A stretch of DNA of 64,000 nucleotides, taken from positions 1-64,000 of the forward strand of contig JANBPT010000124.1 in NCBI GenBank assembly GCA_027575765.1, read 5' to 3'. Shown here piece after piece: positions 35,460 through 47,700 of this stretch. The notes below the pieces were generated by a model. It saw nothing but the letters and a program-made list of their open reading frames with translations. It made no database searches and was not told the origin of the DNA. The stretch's first letter is position 1, and every line of letters begins with the position of its first letter. This DNA comes from Tieghemiomyces parasiticus. Taxonomy: Eukaryota; Kickxellomycota; Dimargaritomycetes; Dimargaritales; Dimargaritaceae. The translations under genes were made by a program, and so were the position numbers.

Positions 35460-37608
35460 TTAGGGACTGTCCTTGCGCTTCTTACTGGCCTCCACTTTCT
35501 GCTGCAATGCTTCCTGGACGATATCCGCGATTACAGGGTCCTCCTTTACAAAATGTAGGCACTCGTCGACGCTACCGACAGGGTGGGCCAGCTGCCACTC
35601 CATGATGCGGGCCAGTATCTGGCCCATACGGGGTCCGGGTTTGACCCCCAGGGCCTTGGCCACCTTCTTACCATCCAATAGCGGCTTCCAGGCGTGACAA
35701 TTAGCAATACCACGGTCGAGTGCAAAGTCAAAGAAGGCACGGTGGCGGGTGACGAGCTCAACGGCCGGGGAAGGCAATTGTTCGAGCGGCGTCGGGGTGG
35801 ATCCGTCGTGGCTGGCCAGGGCAATATGGACGGCCGGGTCGGGAAGGGTAGATAGGGCGTCGGCCAGGGCAAAGAGGACGGTGGCCGGCCATAGGGCACC
35901 GGTGCTGCGGATGAAATGACCTGCCGTGAACAAAAGGGTGGAGTGTAAGTGTCAAGCGCGGGTTACAGGTTAGTCTGGTCATCAGCAGAGGGGGGTATTG
36001 GGCCCCACGGGCCTGGGATTCTTTGGCCCACGGTACAAGTCACAGGACGCCCACGGACCGACCCCACTTACCCACTCGGACTTGTAGATCGGTGACGGCG
36101 GCCCCCGCATTATCAGTCGGCATGGCCGCGACGGCCCGGGCCAAATCTTGAACGTCGTGATAGGTCGTCAGGATCTTGTGGCATTGGTCCATATCCTGGT
36201 TGGGCAATTTAAGACAGTTGCGAATCAGGTACTGCGGCCCGGTGAGCGGACGTTTGGCGTCGGGGACAATGATATTGCGGTAGGGAAATAGACAAGCCGT
36301 GAGGAAGAGGAGTCGGCGACGGGTGGCGATTTCGATGTAGCGCGCCTTGTGCCGACGGGTGAGGAAATCGAGGAGTGGGTCCGGGTCCTCCGGTGAGGCG
36401 GGGGAGTGACACAGAAAGTAATCGAGCACCTCACTGTGCGCCAGGACCGTATCGGGCTTAGGGACCACCGCGGTTGGGCCATTCTCATTAACCTCGGCCC
36501 CAACGGGCAGGGAGAACACCACCGGGAACAGCTGCAGCTGGATCAGGTGCCGGATGGCCAGTAGGGCCCCGGTAGGATGCTTTAGCATCTTGTCAATCTC
36601 GGTCCCAATCCGCTCCCGGCTGATTTTCTCGCGAAGTCCCTGCCGGATATCCTCCTCCTGGACGGCGGTGTCAATGGTCGGGTCCAGCTGAAATCCAAAC
36701 CGAGCGGCGAAACGCACGCACCGCAAGACCCGTAAGGGGTCATCCTTGAACGTGGCGTGGGGCTCAAGCGGGGTGCAGATGCGTCCGGCACGGAGGTCCT
36801 CGAGGCCGCGCTCGGTGAAGTCTTCGACCTGGCGGGTTTGGATGTTATAAAAGAGAGCATTGATGGTGGTGTCCCGGCGGTAGGCGTCCTCCGTGGGCGT
36901 GCCGAACTGCACGTTAGTCGGGATCCGGCTGGACTGGTCGTCGTAGGACTCACTGCGCAGGTTGACAAAGTCGATGGGCTGGTCGAGAACCATCATCGTG
37001 GCCGTCTCGAGGTGTTTAGACCGGTCTGGGTTAGACCCGATCTTGGCCACCTGGCGCGTACGTTCTCCGTGGGTGTCCAAGTAGGCGTTGACCTTGTTAG
37101 CGAGTTCGTACCCCGTCATGGTATCGACCGCCACGTCGATGTCGTTGGAGTCTAGACCGAGGAGCTGAGAGGGAGGGGCACCAGTGGATAGAAGGGTGGG
37201 AAAAAGTGAGCGCCGACACAGTTACTTGGAAAAGGATTCTGGGCCGGCGGGCCTCTGAACGCCGCGTCCGAAGCCCACGCAGGACTGAGGGGGGGGGGGT
37301 AGCTCCACTGAGGCGCCCCATGGTTAACCTACTTTGTCGCGGACCCACCCTCCGGCAATACGGAGGGTCATGGGCGGCTGGTCCGGGCTAGCTGTTTGCT
37401 CGTACTTGGCGACTTGGTGCAGGAGATCCACTAGCGTTTCCTCCTGCGGGGTGAGAACGACCCTCATGGGCGGAACGGGGCGGGCGTCGATCGCCATAGT
37501 GGTGCGGAACAGACGGTAGGCAGTGGACGAAAGGGGCCGAAGGTGGTGGCGGTGGGTGGGTATCGGGTGGACGCTGACGGGTGTGCGGAAGAGGACACGG
37601 CAAAGCAT
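35460..37608 (-). CDS. CCA1: CCA-adding tRNA nucleotidyltransferase
   Basis: Exons 37608-37333, 37164-36072 and 35920-35460; 609 aa. It adds or repairs the 3' CCA of tRNAs. The first splice joins RIAGGWVRDK to LLGLDSNDIDVAVD and so creates the class II nucleotidyltransferase motif with its metal-binding DxD (DID). Further motifs are RRDTTINALFYN, DDPLRVLRCVRFAARF and SRERIGTEIDKML. The third exon supplies the C-terminal tRNA-binding region and a Lys-rich end. The first 37 residues are basic and lack acidic residues, like a mitochondrial presequence; a second in-frame Met at residue 38 could start a cytosolic or nuclear form, as known for yeast CCA1. The gene is divergent from APC3 across a ~1 kb spacer. 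Confidence 0.93.
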
Positions 37609-38632
37609 GCGAATAGGTGGACCGGGACCGGCACGGCGGGGGGGGTGGGGGTACTATATAGCAAGCAGGGTCGCAAGGTGCACCCGGGAGTGGTCGAGGC
37701 CAGTGGCACTGTGAGGCCCGGGAAAAGAACCCAAGTGGAACGTACAGAGGCGGTGGGTAGAAGTGGCCGACCAGCTAGGCCATATACGTCGCGGAAGGAA
37801 GGGCCCGGCAATGTTAGGGTGGTGGCTGAAGGTTCTCAAAGGGGCCTGGACTGGATATCACCTTCGCGTTGAGAAGCGGCGTGGGTGATCGTGGCAGTGT
37901 CTGGGGTAAAAACACTGGGGGGGGGAATCCAAAACCAGATGCGGGGAAATCTCGCATCAGGTGGGCTGCGGGATCGGTTCTGAGAAAGGCCTTGGGAGAG
38001 TTTGCTACTGATAGATCGGAAGGGGTCAGAGGTTTGCTCGGTGCTTCCGTCTCTGAGGGGGTCGACGGGTGCTGGCGGATCAGATTGGGCTGTCAGCATG
38101 AGGACGTGGGAGGGTGGGGGGCGGAGTCCTAATTGAGGCGTGGCGCCCTGGCGTTGTTTACATTCACCCGCAAAGAGACCTGCACCCACGGTCCCCATCG
38201 GTTCACCAGTTGCCCGTACCAATTCCCTCATTTCGCTGGTGGGCCTCCCTCCATACCAGCCCATCTTCACCCGTCAGACTTCCACCTGCTCCCATCGACT
38301 TGGGCCCGTCCTCTTTTTTGCCTCACACAGCACCCAGTACGCTCGTGGCAAAAGCCCTGCCGACAGGGCCCGGCCATTGTCCACCACCACCGTTTCGCCC
38401 AACTTTGCTGTTTCAATTGGAACGGGACGCCCTGTGCGCATCACCGAATCCAGACGATTGACCGAGTCCGCGCCTTCCTATTCGGGCTTCCGCCTATGCT
38501 ATACGCCCCCCGATACAGCCCTCCCTACCCCTCAATTCCGCCCGGATTGCGTCCGACCGAGCGACACAGCCCACAATTCCGTCAAGCACACGCACAGCAA
38601 TATATAAAGCTTAGAGCAGAATATAATTTGCC
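37609..38632. other. divergent promoter region CCA1/APC3
   Basis: A ~1 kb spacer between two divergent start codons, with overlapping non-homologous open frames on both strands. It presumably carries both promoters. A TATATAAAG sequence lies at about 38601-38609, ~25 bp upstream of the APC3 ATG. Confidence 0.45.
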
Positions 38633-41600
38633 ATGGCGGTAGCAACATGCCACCCCCAGCACCCAAGTCCTCCGGCTGACAGCGGTCGGCTCGGTGCAAC
38701 CCAGCCCATGGATAAAGCACCCCCGCCACTCGAGCCGCTTGCCGTTCCGTCCTGCAAAACCACCCAGACCGCTGTACACCAGCAGCTGGCGCGCTGTATT
38801 GAGGCGTCTTTGGCTCACCGTCTCGACCGGAACGCCCTGTTTTATGCCGAGCAGTGGTTCGCACTTGAACCTGCTCACCCGCGGGCCCTAGGCTATTTGG
38901 CCCTCTGCTACCATCGCCTCCACGGTGCCCAGGCCTGTCACACGTTACTCGTGACGCACGCTAGTCTTTTGACCGCTGTCGACCCACTCAGCACATCAAC
39001 ACCAACCGATGGGGCCAGGCCGTCAATGGCAGCCCAGAGCCGTGCCGCCTGTACCTACCTTCTGGCGTGCGCCTGCATCGAACTGCGTCGGTGGTCCGAA
39101 GCCGAGCATCACCTCAACCGACTTATCACGCCAGGCCCAGACTCACCAGCACACGCACCAACCCGCTCATCCCAGGACCTGCTGAGTCAGGGCAACGTCG
39201 AACTACTGCCTCAACCCACGCCAGCCGCTGTGCACTACCACCTCGGTGTGGTGAATAGCCGCTGTAACCGGCCCCATCAGGCGGCAGCCTCCTTGAGGGC
39301 CTGTTTACATCTCGACCCTTACTACTGGTGTGCATGGCAAGAGCTGTGCCGTTTGGGTAAGTACGAATTGAACTAATATATATATATATATATAGTATCC
39401 AACGACTATTCCCCCCTGTCTGGCCATTAGGCCCCATCCCCTTGCACCGCTCTTCGCCAAGGCCCCTCTCACTCACTCACCGCCCCTATGCTAGCCACCC
39501 GCTGCTCTCTATCCTTCATACGACCACGTAGACCACGACCTGGATCCTAGCACGATATTTGCACCCACCGCTTCGCCACTGCCCATCGAGCCTGAACGGC
39601 TAGAAGCGGCGACAGCCGAGCAACCCCAAAACGACGTGGCTCCGGTGCGCACCCGCCCACGGCTGGCGAGACCGGCTGCCAACCAAAGCATCTTCTCCGC
39701 CAGCTCCCTCCCGCGAGCGGCGGCCGCCCTGCACTCGGTCGTTCGCAAACGGCTATCACCTTCCCCAGCTGGGGGGCGACGTAGTTTAACGCTTGCCCTG
39801 ACCCGGCCACACCCGCGACTTCCGGGAAAACCCATACCAGTCGGCAGACGGGGGACCAGTCCGCGCGGCACTTCAAGTCGCCTACGTCCTCGGGCGAGTG
39901 GGAGCACGTCACCTGACCAGCCGCGGCGGACGACCGCACCGCGCCGCCCGGCTTCGCAGCTTCCCCGCCGAGCAGGTAGAGGGGAGCTGTCAGCATCGAT
40001 AGGAGCGGCCGCCGTCACTCAGGAGGTCGATGATTTCGCCCCGGGGCGCAGTATGGCACCGGAGACCGGGCCGGTAGGGGTCGATGGCACGGGCGAACCA
40101 GGCAAGAAACGCACACGGGCTGCCTCCGTTTGCCTCGTATCGGACCACGCTGTCCCAGTAAACACCTGTGCTCCCGTCGCAAACCCCGAGGCGGCCCGCT
40201 CGTCCAAATCGTTCACTCGCTCAGCCAGCGCCGACGCAGCTTTAGAATTACAAATATTGCGCGCGCCCGACCGTGAGGCAGGCTCGAGTGGACCTCCCCG
40301 ACCACCGCCACCGGTCTATCTCGCCGACCGGTTCGTCGCCCAGCTGCTCGTGCTTTACGCGACGGGCTACGCCGAGGCGGCACGCTACCAATGCCGGTCG
40401 GCTATCCACCACTTCTCCCTGCTCCCAACGCCCCACCAAATGACGCCGCGGGTAATGGCTCAGTTTGGCCGTCTCCACTTTGAACTGGGCGACTACGCCC
40501 GCAGCGAGCAGTGCTTTGCGTGGTCGTGGCAGCACCACCCGTACCGCGTCACCGACCTCGACCGATACTCCACCCTGTTGTGGCACGCCCAGAGCCCCAC
40601 CGCCCTGGGTCATCTGGCCCACACCCTGACTACCTTGCACCGGGGGGCCCCCCAGGCGTGGTGCACCGCTGGTAACGCGTTTAGCCTGCAGCAGCGCCCC
40701 GTCCAGGCTCTGCAGTGTTTTGAACGCGCCATTCAACTCGACCCAGATTTCGTGTACGCTTACACCCTCGCCGGGCACGAACACCTCGCCCACCGCCAGC
40801 CGGCCACGGCGACCGGCGGCGGGGCCTGGGACCAGGAAGCAGCCCGTTGTTTCCGTGCAGCGCTGCGGCTTGACCCCCGCCACTATAACGCGTGGTACGG
40901 ACTGGGTATGTTGCATCACCAGCTGGGGCAGGCCGCCCTCGCCGAGTACCACTTCGGCCGCGCGCTGGCGATCTACCCAGCGAATCCCACCCTGCTCTGC
41001 TGCCTTGGTATGGTGGCCGAACAACTTGGTAATCTTGCAGGGGCGCTTGATCATTACGATGCCGCCATCCGTATGGCGGACGTTAGCGAGGGCCGGCCCG
41101 GCGTGTCAATCGGCAACGAGCCACTTGGTCACGAGGATACCAGCACCGCCGGCTCGCCGTCACCGACGGCTCCACCACAGGCGGTCTTTGCGCGGTTCAA
41201 ACGTGCCAAGGTCCTGGTCGCCCTCGAACGCTACCAGGAAGCGCTGGCCGAATTGGAAAGCCTCAAGCCGCGCATCCCCAACGAGGCCAACGTGTATTTT
41301 TTGGCCGCCCAAATTTATCAGCACTTACGCCAAACCCGACGGGCTCTTCTGCACTACGCCTGGGCACTCGACCTCGACCCCCAGGCGTCACACACCATCA
41401 CGGAGGCCATGGAGAACCTGCGTGTCCAAGCTAGTGATGGCGACGACGGTAACGAAGGGGACGGGACAGAAAGCGGTAGGGACGGCGGTGAACAAGCTAT
41501 GAATGACGGCTGCACTCAGATGATGGGAGACCGTGCGGACGGTGGTAGCGGCGCAACGGTACCAGACACGCCCATGTCACGTGAGGTGGATGAGGAATTC

Positions 41601-41666
41601 TCGAGTGACTGGGCGGCTATGGCCACAGCCGATGGTGGCGCCCGTCGCGCGTTTCATTTCGATTAA
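38633..41666 (+). CDS. CDC27: anaphase-promoting complex subunit 3 (Cdc27)
   Basis: Exons 38633-39356 and 39532-41666; 952 aa. The intron has a GTAAGT donor and GTAG acceptor, joining CRLG to DHDLDPSTIF. This TPR scaffold of the APC/C ubiquitin ligase binds the Cdc20/Cdh1 activators. The N-terminal TPRs lie before the intron, with a disordered basic linker at about 245-470. A second TPR array follows, including CFRAALRLDPRHYNAWYGLG, AEYHFGRALAIYPANPTLLC, ALDHYDAAIRM, ALAELESLKPRIPNEANVYF and ALLHYAWALDLDP, the characteristic Cdc27 C-terminal superhelix. The C-terminal tail is acidic. It is longer than the fission yeast protein because of the linker. Intron 1 contains a TA microsatellite at about 39379-39396. 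Confidence 0.93.
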
Positions 41667-42989
41667 CCGCCCGCCCTTTAGTTAGCGATGATGGCCGTAA
41701 TCCTCAGACCTGAGAGATTCACCGCCCCTCCCCCCCCCACCACTCCTTTTGGTTAATTGTTTGAAGCCGAGCACAACCAACGGGTGTATAAATGTCACAC
41801 AATTTAAGCCAAATATTTTAACAATATCCATGCAGCACACCATCTTGATAATTGGCCCTTTTAGAAACCCCGTTGTAGTCATGGATCAGCGGAACCCTCT
41901 AAGCCGCTGGATCGGACCCTGCAGCGCTCCGATTCCCGGGCAGTCCCGACGTGCTTGGATTTCTATCGGACTACCCGCTTGGGCACCTCATTAATGACAG
42001 CCGGAGCTAGCTGATAGTCCATAATGGTAGAGTAGGTATGCGGCAGCGATGACCAGATCTCTCGGCAGGTAGTTACTGGACGCTATATAGCTATTTAATT
42101 TTGGGAAGGGGGGCAAGGCTACCAAGCAATGTACCGGGTGGCACCACTAGTCATCGAGGAGACTATGGAGAAATTAAAGTTCAAATAAAACACCCTAACA
42201 GCTGACTCGGCTGTGCGATTCATAATCCTTGCGCCAAACGGTGCGCATTTTAGATGGAGGGGGGGGGGGGGGGTATTGCAGGTGGGGGCCGGCTACTTAC
42301 TGGTTAGTTGGATTTCTTCACCAGATACAATTAGGACTCGATCCCCTCTAAGATACCTTAATCCTACCCAATGAGACCCTCCACTCAGGGACGGCCGTCT
42401 ATTAGGTGGCAGAGACTAGTGTGAAAGCAGGCCGGTCGCTCATTTTTAACTGCTAGCGAAGCGTGAGTATGAGGTTGTCTAGAGAAGATGCATCAGTCGG
42501 AGATAGACATGTCATACTATCCCTGGCTGGGTCAGGGGGATTCTTGGGACTCTAAAGACGGACATGGCAGACGGGTACCGATAGAAGCAGTGTTATGAGA
42601 AACAACCCAATGCTGGATGGGACTGTACCCCAAGTATCTTTGAATCGGATACTAGTAGGAGCCATTAGGCCCCTGAAGTGAATATAAAGCGGCACTTGGC
42701 AGCTCAAACACTGCCACTGCATTGCGCACTCGTCTGGAAAGTTACCGGCTCGGAATGCTGCCGGTATAGGCAATCCGGGCGCTGTCCACTGCAGTGATCG
42801 ACTTAGGGCGTGTCGCTGCCATGGACTTTAGCCGAAAACTGATGTGTCAGATCCTGCACAATAAGTAGCCATTCGCCGCACAGGAGTGGACAACGGTGGC
42901 GCCGGGGTGTAGCGGGAACAGTCGGCAATATATGCACCTCATTAGCCGCCCCCTGACATAGTCGTCCACATGCTGATTGACTTGCATAG
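41667..42989. other. intergenic, no confident gene
   Basis: 3' flank of APC3, then sequence containing a run of about 18 G at 42258-42275. Upstream exons of the gene ending at 43577 probably lie in the right-hand part, but I could not place them. Confidence 0.35.
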
Positions 42990-43577
42990 AGGGAGTCATC
43001 TCGTGAAATCTTATGCTGCATTCAGGCCGCACTGGATGTTAAGGCCCTTCAGGTGAGTTAATCAGTGGGAGGGGCTGCGGCACTCTCTCCCTCTGAATGG
43101 CCTCTTTTCTTTACCCGCCAGCGTCAGGCCCAGAGTCGCATCGGGACTAACGGTGGCAGCCACTCCATCCTGCCGGCCCCCCAGCAGGACAAGCAGGCAG
43201 GGGTTGGCGGTATGTCAGCGCCAGTCCCTTTTGAGGCCGGGCGGCCCGGGTTTGTAATTGGTTGCTTAATAGACAGGAGTATGAAGCGCCGTCCAGCTTA
43301 GCCCTGCGAAGGATTAAAACAGCTACTGCTAAATGTAACACAACGTCATACGGTTGGTGGTATTGCATACTGGTGAATTCGACCCGGTCGTCACTGACTC
43401 GCCCACCATTCACACTACTCGGCCATCGCCGAAATAAAAAAAACGAAAGCCCGTAAACCAAGTCGCCGCCTCCGCTCGCTTCCCACGGCCCTGTACCTCG
43501 ACCTCCTTACAGGCCGTTACCAACAGGCGGTGCTGCGGAACGTGGCGCAGTCGCAACTGACAAGCGCTCGCGGCTGA
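42990..43577 (+). CDS. 3' exons of an unrecognised small gene
   Basis: Three exons fit in phase: 42990-43052 (donor GTGAGT), 43122-43209 (acceptor after a long pyrimidine tract, donor GTATGT) and 43513-43577 (acceptor TTACAG, stop TGA at 43575). They give a ~71-residue C-terminal part that is helical, then Gly/Gln-rich (QSRIGTNGGSHSILPAPQQD), then helical again (RYQQAVLRNVAQSQ). Splice signals are good and third positions GC-rich, so I believe it is real. The 5' end is unresolved, no family is recognised, and the first exon listed is the least certain. Confidence 0.4.
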
Positions 43578-44723
43578 CAATGGTGAATCACTGCGGCTAG
43601 CATCGGCTGCAGGCCTGGCCCCGACCGACTCTTGCGAGATCTGGGTGCACTAGGGTGGGCCATGTCGGCGGCAGGTGGCCGCTTCCCGACGGCGTGTTCT
43701 GGGATACCTCTCAGCTGTCGCACATGCAGCCACCGTCTGGAATGTATGAAGGACGGGCACGCCTGCTACGGCACGGTTACTGCCTTTGTCTGCGAACCGC
43801 ACTGAGGGCAGCGTGGTGCCCACTGCGCTGACGTTGACGCGCAGCATCCGTTATCCGGCTGAGTTCCTCAGGGGAGGGATTGGCCGCAGCAGTATGTCTG
43901 TGGTAACCGGCCACTCGTGGACCCCTAGCCGTCGTAGACGGAGACCCAATTCAAGGTATAGCTATGGAGCGCAGAAGTCCTACGGCCCGCCAACCAGTCG
44001 TGTCTGGGCAACAAAGGCACTGCCATTGCCTGTACTTTCTCCCCCAAGTGGCAATTTTCTCCTGCTTGTCACTCACCACGAGATGCACCACCGTCAGATG
44101 CTTTCGTTGGGACGCCGGTTGGAGAGGCCAAACTCCCTCGTCCTTTTTATGGTCGCTTGTACACTGACCGCACCGGTCGCTCCAATTGCGGCCGATCGAC
44201 CGTGGCTGACTACCAGTGTATGCGAGCCCGTATATTCGCATGCCACTATTCCCCACCACCTTTTTCTCTCTTCTCCTACCGGCCAATACAGCCCAGCACT
44301 GCCGTCTCGCTTCCTCCACTCAAGCGGCGTCGGTGCCGCCTGCCCACTTGTTGGCCACAGCGCCTACTCCCCTTAAGGACTCTTTAGACTACCAGTGGAT
44401 ACGCCGCCCTGCTGGTTGCCGGGCTACACTCCAGTTGCGGGGTGCACAGTGTATTAAGCACCTGCATGGCACACTAGTCCCCCCATAGCATTATAGTATA
44501 TAATGAGCGTTCGTCCAGATTTTTCTGCCAGCGCACAAGGTAGGGTCTCGTTCTTCACATATAGTCACCGCTGGGATACGCCACCCTGCTCCTCCGTCCA
44601 TCACCTTCTTTCGTTTGCTGCCTGCCTGGCCTCCCTTCTTGTACTCGCCGCCATTTATTTCCAACCTTCGCTTACGATTAGCTGTCAGTGCATACACTTC
44701 TCATTCTTCTCGATTTCTGCCAA
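43578..44723. other. intergenic with unresolved coding-like frames
   Basis: Several overlapping GC-rich open frames occur here, including a Cys-rich one (about 43587-43795) and one at 43786-44376. I could not connect them into a gene. The last ~200 bases are C/T-rich leader for the ABC transporter. Confidence 0.3.
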
Positions 44724-47700
44724 ATGTCCACTGCAACATTCGACCCTGCAGAATCACTCTGCTCGGACGGTCTTTGGGTAAGTACCTATGCTTGGGGTGT
44801 AAAGCTACGGTGGTCGGCTCATTCCGGCGGCGGTCGTGCGCCGGAGGGGGGTGGGCAAGATTTGGCCCGCTGTACGCCCACTGCTGTACGACCGTAACCG
44901 ATAACCAGGTAACAAACGCCGTGCTTTGGGCCAAGGCGCTCATCCCAGTCTTAAGGGGAGGGGGGTAGGCGAAGCTACCAGGGTGCTTGGACGAATCACT
45001 AACCTTGTGTCTTACCTCCCCCTTGTAAAATCACCTCTCCGTATCGCCCTGGATTCATCACCTGAATACCACCCCTGGCCCCCGTCATGAACCTACCGAC
45101 CGTCGCAGCCTTTCTGGGGGCTGGATGGCTACGTTCGACCCTGTGCCCGAGAGCTGTAAGTGTTTCAAATAGCCTGTTATTCGTCGATGATGACGGAAAT
45201 TACCACGGTATCGACCTGAATCGCGCTGTGGGACGCCGTGCCATTGTTGGTGCCTAATACATCGGATCCCACGCAACCAGTTTGTCTGCGCCCACGCCAC
45301 CCCGCGCGCTCCGCCCACTCGAGCGTCCTTCCAGTCGACTTCTGTACCGCCAGCAACCTGGTATCGACCTTTAATTGACGATTGGCTAACTCCAAATCCT
45401 CCCTCTAATTTTCCAATATCACCCACCCCCCACGTTTTAATTACCTCAGGCTCATCGATTCCGCCCTACCACTGGCCGTCACTATATTGGCTGCCCTGGT
45501 ACTGGTAGTCCGCCACTATCGCACGGACGGGGCGGCAACAGATGCTGGATACACTCCACTACCGACCGCCGCTCCCTGTGTGGAGGGAGATGATCCAGTC
45601 CGTGCTGCCACCCTCGCTCTGGACGAGGAAGTGAAGCACTCCCTGTATCCTGATGCTGACCACGATCCCGATGCTCTACGTGACACTCTGCGTGACGCCG
45701 ACGTGTCACCACGGTTCTACGTAAAAAAATGGCTCAAGGCCTTCCTGATGTTTAAGATAGCCCTCACTTACTTCAGTTTGCTCCGCAACCGCCTAAATGA
45801 CGCCCCGAGCCTGCCCACCCTAGCCGCCGTCCGTCCCTCGGTCCAGCTTGTCCTGTGGTCTGCCTTGTTTGCCGCTTACCTGTACACCAACATCTATCGT
45901 CGGCGGCGCAACCAGACCGAGCGCCAGCAGTGGTTTTACCACACCATCATTTATACGATGCTGGCGGTCGTCACGGTCGACGTTTACTCGGAGTTTAACA
46001 GCGATCCCTCGTTCGACTGGACCTGGCAGACCCTGTTTCATCCGTACGCCCGGACCATGCTTGTAGCCCTGCTGGTCTTCCACATTGACCTAGCCGCCAT
46101 TGCCCTGTTTACTGAGCGAGGTCCTACCCACTTCACTGTGCCCGAAATCCACCACGGGACCACAGAACCCGTCGAGGTCCGCCTGTCGCCCGAGTACACC
46201 GCCAGCCTGGGCACTAACTGGACCTTCGGGTGGCTGAACGACATCCTCAGCGCCGGGTACAGTCGCACCCTCAACTTTGCCGACTTGTGGCACCTTCCGG
46301 AAGCGGACCTGGCCTACCCATCTTGGGTCAAGTTTCGCGCCGACCAACGGCCGGGCCGCTCGCTCTTCGCTAACCTGCTAGTCAACCAGCGCTATCTCGT
46401 CATCAGCCAATTAACCGTGTCGAGCGTGCGCCACGTGACCCGATTCGGTGGAATCTACTTTATGAACCAGCTGCTGGCATACATGGAATCTCCTGCCGAC
46501 CGGCCCCGTTCTACCGCCTACCTGTTCGTCGTGGCCCTCCTCGTGAACCAAGTCTTCACCACCGTGTGCGCCAACAAGGCCCTATTCTGGGGCCGCCACA
46601 TGTCCTTCCAGATCAACGGCATCCTCGCCGGGGAAATTTCCCGCAAGACCCTGCTCCGCCGTCAGACCACGCGCACGGACCGCCCCGCCCCGTCTACCAC
46701 TGGAGACGACGCTGCCACTAGTGATGACGACGATGACGACAATCAAGACTTTTCTGCCAACGGCAAGGTGATGAACCTGGTGTCATCTGACATGACGCGT
46801 GTGGCCGAGGCCGCTTCCTACGCGGTCGACGTGGTGTGCATCCCCATTGAGCTCACTGTCGGCATTTTCTACCTGTGGCAGCTGCTGGGGCCTAGTGCCC
46901 TGGTGGCGATAGCTGTACTGGTTTTGTCGTACGCGCCCAACAAATTCTTCTTCAAGCGCGCCACCGCCCTCGAGGATGATAGCAACACCATTTCGGACCG
47001 ACGCATGGCCGCCATCACCGAGCTGCTGAACGGCGTGCGCATCGTTAAGTTGTTTGGCTGGGAGAACAATTTCCAGTCGAAGATCCAGGCCATCCGTGAC
47101 GAACAACTCACCGTGATTCGCAAGTACCAGCGCATGTGGACCATCATTGTCGGCAGCTACTTCTTTATCCCGCTGGCCGTAATCGTGAGCTCATTTGCGA
47201 CCTACACCATGACCGGACACGTGTTGACCGCCAGCATAGCATTTACCTCCCTGGCCGTCTGCCAGATCATCCAGGACGCCTTCTTTTCATTCATTAGCTA
47301 CGCGCAGTACCTCATTGGTTCGCGTGTGTCCCTCAACCGGCTGGACCGCTACTTGAAAGAACCTGAAGTGGAACCCACCGCCACCTGGACCGTTCCGGCG
47401 CCACCGACCGACTGGAAGGCAGCCGTCAGTGGTGATAGTGACGATGCAGCGGCCCGTTCCACATTGGGTTTCGTCAACGCCTCCTTCAGCTGGGCACCGC
47501 CAGGCCCAGCTCCCACAGTAGCGTCGAGAGCTATGCCTTTGGCATCTGCTAAGGCTGACCGGACCCCAGCGGGGGCGTCGGACGCGTCAACGGCGGGGAA
47601 CACGGCATCCTCACCCTCTACAGCCTCCTCCGCGTCACTGTCGCCCGCGGCCGCTCCCCAATTCATCGCCCCTACCGAGGGTGACGCGATATCACCCTGT

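Noticed and set aside
40248..41054. A 268-codon open frame antisense to APC3
   Set aside because: It lies wholly inside the TPR-coding exon and has no motif of its own.
42258..42275. Long G run, and TA runs at 27369-27382 and 39379-39396
   Set aside because: Simple-sequence tracts; no evidence of function beyond being prone to length error.
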